64,000 nucleotides of DNA from Arthrobacter rhombi (lineage in GTDB: Bacteria > Actinomycetota > Actinomycetes > Actinomycetales > Micrococcaceae): assembly GCF_900163545.1 (NCBI RefSeq), contig NZ_FUHW01000032.1:62001-126000 (forward strand). Reading direction: 5' to 3'. A program made the translations under genes and the position numbers. Each line of letters starts with the position of its first letter. Position 1 is the first letter of the stretch. The notes under the pieces are model-generated. The model made no database searches. It saw nothing but the letters and a program-made list of their open reading frames with translations, and was not told the DNA's origin. Below are positions 26,004-35,307 of the stretch, one piece after another.

Positions 26004-26459
26004 TCAGTCCCTGGCCTGGACCGAGGCGCCGAGTTTGCGGGTCAGCCGGGTCAGTTCCGCGAATTCGGTCACGTCCAGGGCGGAGCCCAACACCTCGTGG
26101 ATATGGCGGACATGTTCGCGGCCGATCTCGCGTTGGATGGTGCTGCCGGCCTCGGTCAGCCAGAGCCGCATCGCGCGCTGGTCCTGCGGGTCGGCGGCAC
26201 GGGCGATGAAACCCTTGGCCTCGAGCCGGTCAACCATCCGGCTCAGGCTCGGCTGGCTGAGCAGGACGTTCTCGTTGAGCTCACCCAAACGGATCCCACC
26301 CTCGGGGCAGCGTTCGAGGGTGACCAGCACGTCGTATTCGCGCATCGTCAACCGTTTGAACGCCGGATGGCGTTGGAGTCGTCGCATGATGGTCACCTGG
26401 GCCCGGAACAAGGACTCCCAGGCCTGGGTGGTCTCACGGAGGGTGGCGGGCCTAGACAT
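26004..26459 (-). CDS. MarR-family transcriptional regulator
   Basis: A 151-residue protein. The ATG at 26459 overlaps the stop of the flavin-oxidoreductase gene by eight bases. The winged helix contains LGELNENVLLSQPSLSRMVDRLEAKGFIARAADPQDQR (about 58-95; key parts LSQPSLSRMVDRLEAKG and DPQDQR), the MarR signature. It is co-transcribed behind the monooxygenase gene and probably controls the operon through the palindrome at 27638-27655. Longer in-frame starts upstream run into the neighbouring gene and are rejected. Confidence 0.87.
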   Translation of the reverse strand: MSRPATLRETTQAWESLFRAQVTIMRRLQRHPAFKRLTMREYDVLVTLERCPEGGIRLGELNENVLLSQPSLSRMVDRLEAKGFIARAADPQDQRAMRLWLTEAGSTIQREIGREHVRHIHEVLGSALDVTEFAELTRLTRKLGASVQARD

Positions 26460-27597
26460 GGGACTCCGCGGGGGTCTTCTCAGGCACCGGGACCTCGTTG
26501 CGGGCGGTGGCCGGCTTGATGCCTGCCCGCCGAGCAGCCAGCAGGTTGGCGTGGGTCGGGGGTTCGGGGTGGTCTGCGGGTTTGCGTTTGGCGTATTCGG
26601 CACGCAGCTCGGGCAGCACCCGTTCGCCGAACAGGTCCAACTGGTTCAGCACGGTTTTCAGCGGCAGGCCGGCGTGATCGACGAGGAAGAGCTGACGGTG
26701 GTAGTCCCCGAAGTACTCCTGGAACGTGAGCGTCTTCTCGATCATTTGCTGCGGGCTGCCCACGGTCAGCGGGGTCTGGGACGTGAAGTCCTCCAGGGAG
26801 GGCCCATGGCCATAAACCGGGGCGTTGTCGAAGTAGGGACGGAACTGTGCCACGGCATCCTGGGAGTTCTCTGCCAGGTAGAACTGACCGCCGAGACCCA
26901 CATAGGCCTGATCGGCCCGGCCATGACCATAGTGTTCGAAGCGCTGACGGTAGAGGCCGATCAGTTCCTGGTAGTGCTCCTTGGGCCAGAAGATGTTGTT
27001 GGCGAAGAACCCGTCACCGTAATAGGCGGCAATTTCGGCAACCTCGGGTGTGCGGATCGAACCGTGCCAGACGAAGGGGGCAACGGAATCCAACGGGCGG
27101 GGAGTGGAGGTGAAGTTCTGTAGCGCCGTGCGGTGCTTACCGGACCAGGAAACGTTCTCTTCGTCCCAGAGCCGGCGCAGCAGGTGGTAGTTCTCCACGG
27201 TCAGTTCCACCGCATCCGCCGAGCTCTTCCCGAACCAGGGATAGACCGGGGCGGTGTTCCCTCGCCCCAGGACCAGATCCGTGCGGCCTCCGGATAGATG
27301 TTGGAGCATCGCGAAATCTTCGGCAATCTTCACCGGATCGTTGGTGGTGATCAGCGTCGTGGCCGTGGAGAGGGTGATGTGTTCGGTGTGGGCGGCAATA
27401 TAGGCCAGCTCGGTGGTGGGCGAAGACGAGAAGAACGGTGGGTTGTGATGCTCGCCGATGGCGAAGACATCCATCCCGATCTCTTCGACCTTCCGCGCGA
27501 TCGCCACCATCGCGGTAATGCGTTCATGCTCGGTCGGCAGCTGACCGGTGGTGGGGTCGGCCGTGATGTCACTAACCGAAAAGACGCCGATTTCCAT
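26452..27597 (-). CDS. LLM-class flavin-dependent oxidoreductase (luciferase-like)
   Basis: A 381-residue protein of the bacterial luciferase fold. It has MEIGVFSVSDI at strand 1, GMDVFAIGEHHNPPFFSSSP, ITLSTATTLITTNDPVKIAED, LSGGRTDLVLGRG and FVWHGSIRTPEVAEIAAYYG. These match a widely distributed LLM group whose substrates are mostly unknown; flavin (FMN or F420) would be supplied by other enzymes. It is co-transcribed with a MarR regulator, suggesting response to a small toxic or aromatic molecule. The last 35 residues are a variable Pro/Ala-rich tail. Confidence 0.85.
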   Translation of the reverse strand: MEIGVFSVSDITADPTTGQLPTEHERITAMVAIARKVEEIGMDVFAIGEHHNPPFFSSSPTTELAYIAAHTEHITLSTATTLITTNDPVKIAEDFAMLQHLSGGRTDLVLGRGNTAPVYPWFGKSSADAVELTVENYHLLRRLWDEENVSWSGKHRTALQNFTSTPRPLDSVAPFVWHGSIRTPEVAEIAAYYGDGFFANNIFWPKEHYQELIGLYRQRFEHYGHGRADQAYVGLGGQFYLAENSQDAVAQFRPYFDNAPVYGHGPSLEDFTSQTPLTVGSPQQMIEKTLTFQEYFGDYHRQLFLVDHAGLPLKTVLNQLDLFGERVLPELRAEYAKRKPADHPEPPTHANLLAARRAGIKPATARNEVPVPEKTPAESHV

Positions 27598-27637
27598 GGT
27601 GCTCCTTCGTGGATCCGACCTTCAGTATGTCAGAAGA

Positions 27638-27655
27638 TATATGCATTTGCATATA
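27638..27655. promoter_or_regulatory. Palindromic operator upstream of the monooxygenase-marR operon
   Basis: TATATGCA (27638-27645) and TGCATATA (27648-27655) are perfect inverted repeats around TT, 40 bases upstream of the start codon of the flavin oxidoreductase gene. The size and AT-rich character fit a MarR operator, and the MarR gene is in the same transcript. Confidence 0.65.
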
Positions 27656-27737
27656 AGAACATCAGTCATCTCTTGGGTATTCCCGTGTCCCGGGGCCCGA
27701 TGGTGTGGCGACGCGGTGAAAGGGTCTGCCGTTAACG

Positions 27738-27770
27738 AACGGTGGGACGGGTCTGACCCGTCCCACCGTT
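27738..27770 (-). terminator. Terminator hairpin after mqo
   Basis: AACGGTGGGACGGGT and ACCCGTCCCACCGTT form a perfect 15-bp stem with a CTG loop, 15 bases beyond the mqo stop codon. No T run follows on the minus strand. Confidence 0.75.
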
Positions 27771-27785
27771 GAAAACACCGACAAC

Positions 27786-29279
27786 CTATGTGAGCGCGAG
27801 CGACTTATTCGTTGCCGCGGTGACCTCGGCGAGCAGGTCGGGGTTCTCGTTGAGCTTGACCCCGAAGCTGGGGACGATCTCGGTGAGCTTGGATTCCCAG
27901 CCGGCGAAGTTCTGCGGGAAGCAGCGACGCAGGACCTCGATCATGATCGGTGCAGCGGTCGAAGCGCCCGGGGAGGCGCCCAACAGCCCCGAGATCGAGC
28001 CGTCGGCACTGGTGATGACTTCGGTACCGAACTGCAGGATACCGCCACGCTTCTTATCCTTCTTGATGACCTGTACGCGCTGGCCGGCGGTGATCAGTTC
28101 CCAGCCGTCTCCCGAGGCATTGGGGTAGTACTCGCGCAGGGCCTCGTTCTTGGCCTCGCGGCTCTTGAGGACCTCGGTGACCAGGTACTTCACCAGGCCG
28201 AGGTTGTCCTTGGCAACGGCGAGCATCGGGATGAGGTTACCGGGACGAACCGAGGCGACCAGGTCCAGGTAGGAACCCGACTTCAAGAACTTGGGTGAGA
28301 ATCCGCCGTACGGGCCGAACATGAGCGAACGCTTGCCGTTGACGAAGCGCGTGTCCAGGTGTGGGACAGACATCGGCGGGGCGCCCACGGACGCCTGGCC
28401 GTAGACCTTGGCATGATGGCGGGAAATGACATCTTCGTTGGTGCTGCGCAGGAACTGTCCGGAGACCGGGAAACCACCGAAGCCATGGGCCTCGGGGATG
28501 CCGGCGGCCTGGAGCAGGTGCAGGGCGCCGCCACCGGCACCGACGAACACAAACTTTGCGTTCACGGTCTGCTTGTCCCCGGTGGCCCTGTTCTTCACGG
28601 TCAGCGTCCAGCCGGCGCCGTTGCGTTCCAGCCCGGTGACCTTATGGCCAAAGTTCAGATCGACCCCGTCCTCACCCAAGTTGGCAACCAGCTGGCGGGT
28701 CAGCGAGCCGAAGTCGACGTCGGTGCCGCCCAGAACTCGGGAAGCGGAAACCCGTTCGCCGGGGTTGCGGCCTTCGGCCACGAGCGGAGCCCATTCGGCG
28801 ATGGTGGCGAGATCCTCGGTATGCTCCATCTGCTCAAAGAGCGGCTGGGTGCGCAGCGAGTCGTAACGCTTCTGGAGGTAGTCGGCGCTGTCGGAGCCGT
28901 GGACGAAGCTCATATGCGGCAGCGGGTTGATGAAGGAGCTGGGAGTGGAAATCCGCTTCTGGTCCACCAGATGGGAGTAGAACTGGCGGGAGACCTGCCA
29001 CTGTTCGTTGATGCCCACTGCCTTGGCGGGGTTGACCTTGCCATCGGCGCCGAGTGGGGAGTAGTTCAGTTCGCACAGTGCCGAGTGGCCGGTACCCGCG
29101 TTATTCCACGGGTCGGAGGCTTCCTGGCCCGCCTGATCAAGGTTCTCGAACAGGGCGATATCCCAGCTGGGTTCCAGCTGTTTGATGAGCGTTCCCAGCG
29201 TTGCACTCATGACCCCACCGCCGATCAGGGCAATATCAACGTTCGATGAGGTGGTTTGGCTCGGCACAGGATTCTCCAT
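27786..29279 (-). CDS. mqo: Malate:quinone oxidoreductase
   Basis: A 497-residue FAD enzyme that oxidises malate to oxaloacetate at the membrane and reduces quinone. The FAD motif [16 protein letters not shown] is at residues 17-32, followed by [29 protein letters not shown] (key part [16 protein letters not shown]), [25 protein letters not shown] and [17 protein letters not shown]. Length and motifs match Mqo throughout. It is a single-gene unit between two hairpins; a 12-base palindrome TGGCTTAAGCCA (29293-29304) upstream of the start may be an operator. Confidence 0.95.
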   Translation of the reverse strand: MENPVPSQTTSSNVDIALIGGGVMSATLGTLIKQLEPSWDIALFENLDQAGQEASDPWNNAGTGHSALCELNYSPLGADGKVNPAKAVGINEQWQVSRQFYSHLVDQKRISTPSSFINPLPHMSFVHGSDSADYLQKRYDSLRTQPLFEQMEHTEDLATIAEWAPLVAEGRNPGERVSASRVLGGTDVDFGSLTRQLVANLGEDGVDLNFGHKVTGLERNGAGWTLTVKNRATGDKQTVNAKFVFVGAGGGALHLLQAAGIPEAHGFGGFPVSGQFLRSTNEDVISRHHAKVYGQASVGAPPMSVPHLDTRFVNGKRSLMFGPYGGFSPKFLKSGSYLDLVASVRPGNLIPMLAVAKDNLGLVKYLVTEVLKSREAKNEALREYYPNASGDGWELITAGQRVQVIKKDKKRGGILQFGTEVITSADGSISGLLGASPGASTAAPIMIEVLRRCFPQNFAGWESKLTEIVPSFGVKLNENPDLLAEVTAATNKSLALT

Positions 29280-29357
29280 CCGACGACTCTGGTGGCTTAA
29301 GCCAAGGTTAGCGCGGTCAGATCACCGCCATGAAATCAGGGGGTTCCTTGAGCCGCC

Positions 29358-31211
29358 CTAGGTGGCGAGCCTCACCCGGTCAAAGGGCTCGTCCAGGGTG
29401 GGACTGGTGGGGTAATGCATGACCGAATCGTCGGCCGCGACGGCGGAAATCGGGTAAGCCAGCGGAAGGGCGGGCAGATCTTTCGCCAGCTGCTCGCCGA
29501 TCTGCTGATAGGTGGTGGCCCGTGGGTCCCCGTTGGGCATCGAACGCGCCTTGACGATCTTTGCGCGCACCTTCGGGGCGTCGTAACCGAATTCCGGTGA
29601 CGTGGTGCCAAAGAGGGTACCGATGAAGTTGTCCGGATCCCGGTAGCCGCCGTTCCAGCCCAACAGGTGGAAGCCGGGACGCCGTCCGTTGACGACATTG
29701 TCCATATAGCCGTCTTCCCAATCGATCGGGTACGGCTTGATGTTGAAACCTACGGCGGTCAACTGAGCGCTGATTTCGGCATAGATCCGTTCGGGCATCG
29801 GCAGGTAGGCGCGGGTGACATTCAACGGATAGGTGAAGGGGATCGGCTCGCCGTCGTATGAGGAGCTCTTCAGCAAGGATTTGGCCTTGGGGACGTCATA
29901 GCCGAAGTAGGTCTGGCCGTCGGGCACCCCGAGGCTCGGCGGTACGAAACTCCGTGCTTCCTTCGTCCCGGAGATGAAAAACTTTTGGATGAGCTCTTGC
30001 CGGTTCACGGCGTGCGCCACTGCTTGACGGATCTTTCGATCCGCCAGCAAGGGGTTGGACTGGTTCATCCCCAAATACAGGATGGAGAACGGGTCACGCT
30101 GCAGGATCTGCTGGCCCTCACGAACAAGCTCACGCAACTCGCCGACGGTGACCATGTCATAGGCGGCGATCTTCTGCCTCCGCAGGGACTGCAAACGCGA
30201 GGAGGGATCCCGCAGCACGGCAAAGGTCGCCCTGCCGATCTGCGTACTGTGTCGCCAGTAGTCCTCGTTGGCGACCACGGTGACCGATTCAGCTTCTGCT
30301 TCATCAAAGAGGTAGGGGCCGGTGCCGACCGGATGCCGGCTGAAACCGGTGCTGAGACTGCCCGAAGCATCCTTCTTCGCCTCGTCGGCCTTGTACTTGC
30401 GGAGCGCGGAGGGGGAAGCGATGCCGAAACCCGGGAGAGTCAGGGCATCGATCAAACCAGTGATCGGTTTGGTCAATTTCAACACGAACGTGTGGGAGTC
30501 CACGGCGCGGCAACTGTCGTAGTAACTGGCCGTCACCGTCTCGAACTTGTCCTTCGGAGCCGAGTCCTTGCCGGAATCCTTGGTCAGCTTCAACCCACCG
30601 AGGACGTTGGGGGAGCGCAGCATGGATTGGGTGGCCGCCTGGGAGTCCTGCGCAATGCCGGTGTCCCCGGCCGGCTGCACCTCGGTGTGGTGGAAGACCG
30701 ATTCGAAAGCCTGACCGACCTTTCCTCCGAGATCCTGGGGAAGGTTGGCCCATCGTTCGAAGTTGTGAACGACGGCATCGGCATTGAACTCCGTGCCGTC
30801 GTGGAAGGAAACCCCGTCGCGCAAGGTGAAGGTGTAGGTGAGTCCGTCTTTGCTGATCTTCCACTCGGTGGCCAACCCCGGGGTGGGGGCCCCGGTATCC
30901 GGGTCAACGCTGATCAGGGATTCGAAGATTTGTCGGGTGACCCGGAAGGATTCGTTATCCGAGGCGAGGGCCGGATCCAGGATGGCCGGTGCCGCGGGGG
31001 TGCCGAACCGTATTTCCAGGTTCTTCACGATCGACGTCGAGGGAGGTGCAGCGGTGGGCAGTTCTTCGGGTGTCGTGGCCTTCGTGCAGCCGACCAGCCC
31101 CGCCATGGCGATGGAGCCGAGGCCCAACACCGTGCGGCGCGAGGGGCGGATTCCCCGGGAGAACGAGGTACCAGGGCCCTGAACGTCGCCGGGGCGGTTG
31201 GTGGACTCCAC
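29358..31211 (-). CDS. Tat-type peptide/nickel-family ABC substrate-binding lipoprotein (DppA/OppA-like), orphan
   Basis: A 617-residue protein. The start at GTG 31211 is chosen because AAGGAG lies nine bases upstream; GTG 31217 is only three bases from it. The N-terminus carries a twin-arginine signal (SRRTVLGLGSIAMAGLVGC) ending in a lipobox Cys, so it should be exported folded and lipid-anchored outside the membrane. SBP_bac_5 motifs follow: PAILDPALASDNESFRVTRQ, LRDGVSFHDGTEFNADAVV, VGTGPYLF, RKIRQAVAHAVNRQEL and PYPIDWEDGYMDNV. No permease or ATPase genes adjoin it. A roughly 60-residue insertion (GKDSAPKDKFET region) enlarges the first lobe. Confidence 0.85.
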   Translation of the reverse strand: MESTNRPGDVQGPGTSFSRGIRPSRRTVLGLGSIAMAGLVGCTKATTPEELPTAAPPSTSIVKNLEIRFGTPAAPAILDPALASDNESFRVTRQIFESLISVDPDTGAPTPGLATEWKISKDGLTYTFTLRDGVSFHDGTEFNADAVVHNFERWANLPQDLGGKVGQAFESVFHHTEVQPAGDTGIAQDSQAATQSMLRSPNVLGGLKLTKDSGKDSAPKDKFETVTASYYDSCRAVDSHTFVLKLTKPITGLIDALTLPGFGIASPSALRKYKADEAKKDASGSLSTGFSRHPVGTGPYLFDEAEAESVTVVANEDYWRHSTQIGRATFAVLRDPSSRLQSLRRQKIAAYDMVTVGELRELVREGQQILQRDPFSILYLGMNQSNPLLADRKIRQAVAHAVNRQELIQKFFISGTKEARSFVPPSLGVPDGQTYFGYDVPKAKSLLKSSSYDGEPIPFTYPLNVTRAYLPMPERIYAEISAQLTAVGFNIKPYPIDWEDGYMDNVVNGRRPGFHLLGWNGGYRDPDNFIGTLFGTTSPEFGYDAPKVRAKIVKARSMPNGDPRATTYQQIGEQLAKDLPALPLAYPISAVAADDSVMHYPTSPTLDEPFDRVRLAT

Positions 31212-31317
31212 GCTCACTTGCTCCTTGTCTAGGGGCGCATCCCGTTGTGTTTTGCGGGGCCAATGACGGTCCTGCGACGAGCCGATGGGTGCTTCGTTGT
31301 CGTCGTGCATCATCACC

Positions 31318-31402
<85 letters not shown>

Positions 31403-31478
31403 TGAGGCCCTCTACATGCGGAAGGCCTCAACCAGTGTAACGGAACCCCTTGCAAGAACCGTGAATTGGCGCCCGCAC

Positions 31479-31967
31479 TTAAGAAACGGTGTCGAGCCCC
31501 AAATCTCGGTGCAGTTTTGCCACGTGGCCGGTGGCGCGGACGTTGTACTGGGCGAGCTGGACCTTTCCGTCTTCGCCGACCACGATCGTCGAGCGGATCA
31601 GGCCCTCATAGACGCGGCCATAGTTCTTCTTTTCGCCCCAGGCGCCAAAGGCGGCGGCGACGGAGTGGTCCTCATCCGAAAGCACGGGGAACGTCAACGC
31701 TTCCTTCTCGGTGAACTTCGCCAGTTTCGTCGGTGAATCCGGTGACACTCCCAGCACCTGGTAGCCGGCGGAGGCCAGCGAGGAGAGCGAGTCACGGAAG
31801 TCACAGGCCTGTTTGGTGCAGCCGGGGGTCATGGCCGCCGGGTAGAAGTAGACGACGACCTTCCGTCCGGCATAGTCAGAGAGCGAAACCTCGGAGCCGT
31901 CCGCGGCGGTCAAGGTGAAAGCGGGCGCTGGATCGCCGACGGCGAGGCGCTGGGATGGGGTGGTCAT
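31479..31967 (-). CDS. bcp: Thioredoxin-dependent peroxiredoxin, BCP/PrxQ type
   Basis: A 162-residue cytosolic peroxidase that reduces H2O2 and organic hydroperoxides. The peroxidatic Cys50 is in FYPAAMTPGCTKQACDFRD and the resolving Cys55 lies five residues on, the BCP spacing. The usual PKA before the T-P-G-C motif is PAA here. The conserved Arg near residue 126 (YEGLIRSTIVV) is present. It stands between two tRNA genes and is separated from tRNA-Lys by a terminator, so it has its own promoter. Confidence 0.92.
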   Translation of the reverse strand: MTTPSQRLAVGDPAPAFTLTAADGSEVSLSDYAGRKVVVYFYPAAMTPGCTKQACDFRDSLSSLASAGYQVLGVSPDSPTKLAKFTEKEALTFPVLSDEDHSVAAAFGAWGEKKNYGRVYEGLIRSTIVVGEDGKVQLAQYNVRATGHVAKLHRDLGLDTVS

Positions 31968-31993
31968 GGGCTTCCTCCAAGTGTCCGGATATA

Positions 31994-32028
31994 TAAAAAG
32001 AGGCCAGCCTCGCGGCCGGCCTCTTTTA
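31994..32028 (-). terminator. Intrinsic terminator after tRNA-Lys
   Basis: AAAAGAGGCC (31996-32005) pairs with GGCCTCTTTT (32018-32027); on the minus strand the stem ends in TCTTTTTATAT, a classical T run. It ends the tRNA-Lys transcript before the bcp gene. Confidence 0.8.
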
Positions 32029-32035
32029 TCGGTTG

Positions 32036-32108
<73 letters not shown>

Positions 32109-32282
32109 ATTATTGCTTCCTGCGAATCCCTTGCGAGGCCGCGCTTTGCAACGAGATGAAACATTACCAGCACTTTTCCGACCGCGCAAAATCGCTTCCC
32201 TGAATGGGTTCCGTGTCACATTTTTAGGAATTTTCAGACCCGAATTGGCGGTCTTGCCGGGGATGAATCCTAAGCTGTGTGC

Positions 32283-33233
32283 ATGGAACCCATCTCTACC
32301 TTTACTGTCCCTGACCACTACCTGCTCGATGCCTGCTCGCCGCTGCCTGCGGGCGTGCGTTGCGGAGTGTGGGATTTGGACAGCGAACCGCAGGGAGTGG
32401 CGCTGGAAGACATCGGAGCGGTGGTCTTGCCGTACTCGATGGCCTCAAAGAAGCGGTGGGGAAACGTTCGGAAAGCATCCAATCTCCGCTTGGTCCACAC
32501 CCAATCCACGGGCTACGACGGCGTGATGGACGCAGTAGGCGAAGACATCGCCATTGCCTCGGCGCACGGAGTCCACGCAGCGGCCACCGCGGAACTGGCC
32601 GTCGGACTGCTGATAGCGGCCTTGCGTGGAATGGGCCAAGCGGCACGGAACCAGCTGACTGGCACCTGGGATTCGGCACGCTGGAAGGGGCTGGCCGATC
32701 GCCGGGTCGGTTTGATCGGGGTGGGCGGAATCGGCGAGGAAATTCGACGCCGGTTGGACCCCTTCGAGATTGACCTGGTTCGTATCGGCACCCACGCTCG
32801 AACCGACGAACACGGGCCGGTGCACGGTCTGGACGAGCTGATGGAGCTTGCCCCCGAGCTCGAAGCCGTTATTGCCATCGTTCCGCTCAACGATTCAACC
32901 CACCACCTGTTGGGTCGGGAACTCTTGGCCGCCTTGCCCGACGGCTCAGTGGTCGTCAACGTGGCCCGTGGCCCGGTCGTCGATACCGATGCGCTGACAG
33001 CCGAAGTAGCATCAGGGCGACTGCACTGTGCCCTCGACGTGACCGACCCCGAGCCTTTACCCAGCGATCACCCGCTATGGAAGCTCCCGAATGCATTGAT
33101 CACGCCGCATGTCGGCGGTAATACTGAAGCCTTCCCACCCCGGATCGCCCAGCTGCTTCGTGAGCAGATGGCCAGCATGGCTGCGGGGGAGCGGCCGAAG
33201 AATCTCGTGCATCAGGGTGAGCACCTGCTCTAG
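32283..33233 (+). CDS. D-2-hydroxyacid dehydrogenase family protein
   Basis: A 316-residue NAD(P)-dependent dehydrogenase. The Rossmann motif VGLIGVGGIGEEI is near residue 145; the catalytic Arg, Glu and His lie in VVNVARGPVVDTDAL, DPEPLPSDHPLW and ALITPHVGG. It resembles phosphoglycerate and glyoxylate/hydroxypyruvate reductases but lacks the C-terminal domains of the SerA encoded at 42110. Substrate unknown. The ATG lies exactly six bases after TAAGCT (32271-32276), so the mRNA may be leaderless; an alternative GTG at 32277 adds two residues. Confidence 0.88.
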   Translation: MEPISTFTVPDHYLLDACSPLPAGVRCGVWDLDSEPQGVALEDIGAVVLPYSMASKKRWGNVRKASNLRLVHTQSTGYDGVMDAVGEDIAIASAHGVHAAATAELAVGLLIAALRGMGQAARNQLTGTWDSARWKGLADRRVGLIGVGGIGEEIRRRLDPFEIDLVRIGTHARTDEHGPVHGLDELMELAPELEAVIAIVPLNDSTHHLLGRELLAALPDGSVVVNVARGPVVDTDALTAEVASGRLHCALDVTDPEPLPSDHPLWKLPNALITPHVGGNTEAFPPRIAQLLREQMASMAAGERPKNLVHQGEHLL

Positions 33234-33291
33234 GTCGACGCATGGCTCCCGTCAAGACCTGTGGTGTTCCGTCGAGCTAGCGAACGGATGA

Positions 33292-34362
33292 CTATTTTGC
33301 CGCGGACTTCTCTCGGAGGAACGGGGAATCACAGGCCGGGCCACCGGGATTATTGGCACAGTCCTGGTCGACCAAGAGTTTCTTGGTGCGCCAAACGCTC
33401 ATGGGCATGGGGTCACTCGGGACGCTAGCCGTACCGGGGATTGGCATCCATGGCCCGCCATCGACGGAGTACTCGCCGCGATAGGCGGTGCTCAGTTGGA
33501 TGGTGAAATCGCCGGTCTCGTCATACACATGGCTGGTGTCCGTCGGTTGATCGAAGGTGTGATTCGGGATGGGTTTTCCGGGTTTTTGCAGTTTTCTGCT
33601 GTGGCCGTCGCCGTAGTTCCAGAGGTAGGACTGGGGGATTGCCCGGACACGAACAGGCTCGTCATAAATGTCGACGCTGAATGTCTGAGGGTTTGGAGCG
33701 GCGTACATATGTGCGTGACCATTCCGCAAGGAGAATCCTGAGGGCTGACTCTTAACCTGAGAACCACGAATGGGAAAACTCTGAAACTCTGCAGGAGTGA
33801 CTTCGATGGTCCTTTGCTCCTGGACTGCGCGCTGAAGATCTTCTGGTTTCGCAGGTGAACCTTCGGGTGCTTGCGGTGGAGGCTCCGTCTTGCAATAGGT
33901 GTCCCGGGATACGAGTGCGCCGGCCGGGGTCCGAATAGTGCGGACTTTCAGCGGTTGATTGTCAGGGCATGGAGCTTCATCAAATGTCTTGCAGCTTCCA
34001 TTGCCACCAAGCTGTAGGGCGCAGGTAGTCGAATACGAGACTCTGTATTTCATAGAGTTCGAAGGAGCCTTTGCCGTTGATTTCTTAGCTCCACCAGCAC
34101 GTCCTTTTGGTGGTGTATTTGGCAAAACGTCGGTCTTACGCGTACTCCCCACCTTGTTTTGGTGGCGTTTTCGAGGAGCGATAGACGCGTCTTTTGTCGC
34201 TGTAGCATGCCGATTCTCGAATCCAATTATCGCCCCAGAGTCATCATTAGGTTGTCTTGACTGAGGGGCGCCGAAGGCAGCGTTCCCGCCGAATACTAGT
34301 GCCAGCGCGAACGCAAAAATAATGGCCCGAACGGGGCGAAAACAACCGACTTTGGTGTTCAT
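33292..34362 (-). CDS. Secreted protein with PKD-like region
   Basis: A 356-residue protein. The ATG at 34362 is followed by a signal peptide (VRAIIFAFALALVFGGNAAFGA). A Lys/Thr/Pro-rich low-complexity stretch follows (about 40-95), then a small Cys-containing region (YSTTCALQLGGNGSCKTFDE). The C-terminal part (about 235-320) reads YLWNYGDGHSRKL and TSHVYDETGDFTIQLST, the pattern of a PKD or PKD-like beta-sandwich. It probably acts at the cell surface. It starts 10 bases after the DUF6318-like lipoprotein gene, forming a two-gene unit. Base composition is lower in GC than the surrounding metabolic genes. Function unknown. Confidence 0.7.
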   Translation of the reverse strand: MNTKVGCFRPVRAIIFAFALALVFGGNAAFGAPQSRQPNDDSGAIIGFENRHATATKDASIAPRKRHQNKVGSTRKTDVLPNTPPKGRAGGAKKSTAKAPSNSMKYRVSYSTTCALQLGGNGSCKTFDEAPCPDNQPLKVRTIRTPAGALVSRDTYCKTEPPPQAPEGSPAKPEDLQRAVQEQRTIEVTPAEFQSFPIRGSQVKSQPSGFSLRNGHAHMYAAPNPQTFSVDIYDEPVRVRAIPQSYLWNYGDGHSRKLQKPGKPIPNHTFDQPTDTSHVYDETGDFTIQLSTAYRGEYSVDGGPWMPIPGTASVPSDPMPMSVWRTKKLLVDQDCANNPGGPACDSPFLREKSAAK

Positions 34363-34372
34363 TGTTGGACGC

Positions 34373-35050
34373 TCATGATTCAGGGAACTCCACCGAGTTG
34401 ACGCGCCATCCATCTTTCCATCCCAAAAAGAAGGAACCGACGACGGGCGTTGAGGTTTCCTCGAGAGTCGTCCGTACGGTTTTGTCTGGATCGTAAACTT
34501 GGCCTCCTGCTTGCAAGTATGTGAAGGAGACCCAGACTTCATCTGGTCCCTCCTTTTGAGCAGAGCTGATTGAAAGATCGAACGCGCCGCCCGTGTTCCA
34601 GCCGCCCTTTTCCTTGTTGTGTTTTGCAGGTTCGATAATGGCCTCGTCGCATAGTTCGCAGTCCGAGGAGGAAACCTTGCTGATGGGTTTCGACTCGTTG
34701 GTCACCGAGGTGTATTCGATAAGTTCGAAGTAGTACTTGGTGAATTCGGCTGCGCCCTCAAGGTCGTGCTTCTTGGCCTTTGCAGGCATTTTTGGCACGG
34801 GCCAATTCTTGGCGGGGCCATCGGAGCTTGCGGCTATCGGAGTTGCCGAGGAGGACTTCGTCGTGGGGGAGGCAGCAGTGCTGCTGTCCTTATCACCTGT
34901 TGACTGTGTGGCTGGGGATGAGGAGGACTCGTCGTCTCCGGAAGCCGTGGTTTCTGCGCCGTCTGTGGGCGAGCAAGCGCTGAGGGCGATGGCGATGGCT
35001 GCTCCAACGGCGAATCTGCTGAGCGTCTTTCTTGCGATCGTGACCGGCAT
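34373..35050 (-). CDS. DUF6318-like secreted lipoprotein
   Basis: A 225-residue protein with GGAGG upstream of the ATG. The lipoprotein signal ends at ALSAC (Cys about 26). A long Ser/Thr/Asp-rich linker (about 27-80) leads to a conserved domain starting WPVPKMPAKAKKHDLEGAAE and containing SSSDCELCDEAIIEP. This matches my memory of DUF6318, a lipoprotein family frequent in Arthrobacter and relatives, of unknown function. It pairs with the secreted PKD-like protein downstream, so the two may form a cell-envelope unit. Confidence 0.7.
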   Translation of the reverse strand: MPVTIARKTLSRFAVGAAIAIALSACSPTDGAETTASGDDESSSSPATQSTGDKDSSTAASPTTKSSSATPIAASSDGPAKNWPVPKMPAKAKKHDLEGAAEFTKYYFELIEYTSVTNESKPISKVSSSDCELCDEAIIEPAKHNKEKGGWNTGGAFDLSISSAQKEGPDEVWVSFTYLQAGGQVYDPDKTVRTTLEETSTPVVGSFFLGWKDGWRVNSVEFPES

Positions 35051-35307
35051 GAGGCCTCCGGGTTCGACAATGAAAACGGGCGTAAAAGCACCCTAACCCG
35101 AAAATCAACCGTGTTGAATAGTTATCCACAACTCCGTGTTCGAGGCGATCCAGCACTAAAAGAATCAACTGATGGTGACCTGCGAAGACACGTCGGATGC
35201 TTAGCGCAGGTGTGGCGCCTCGTCGCTCTAGCCAGGGGAGGGCGCCGATCCAGCAGGGCTGATAGGGCGCTCAGGCGCGAAATGCAGCGACGTCGGCAGC
35301 TGGTGAA

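Noticed and set aside
35122..35130. Perfect DnaA box TTATCCACA
   Set aside because: A single copy without further boxes, AT-rich unwinding region, or dnaA/dnaN/parAB genes; not evidence for an origin.
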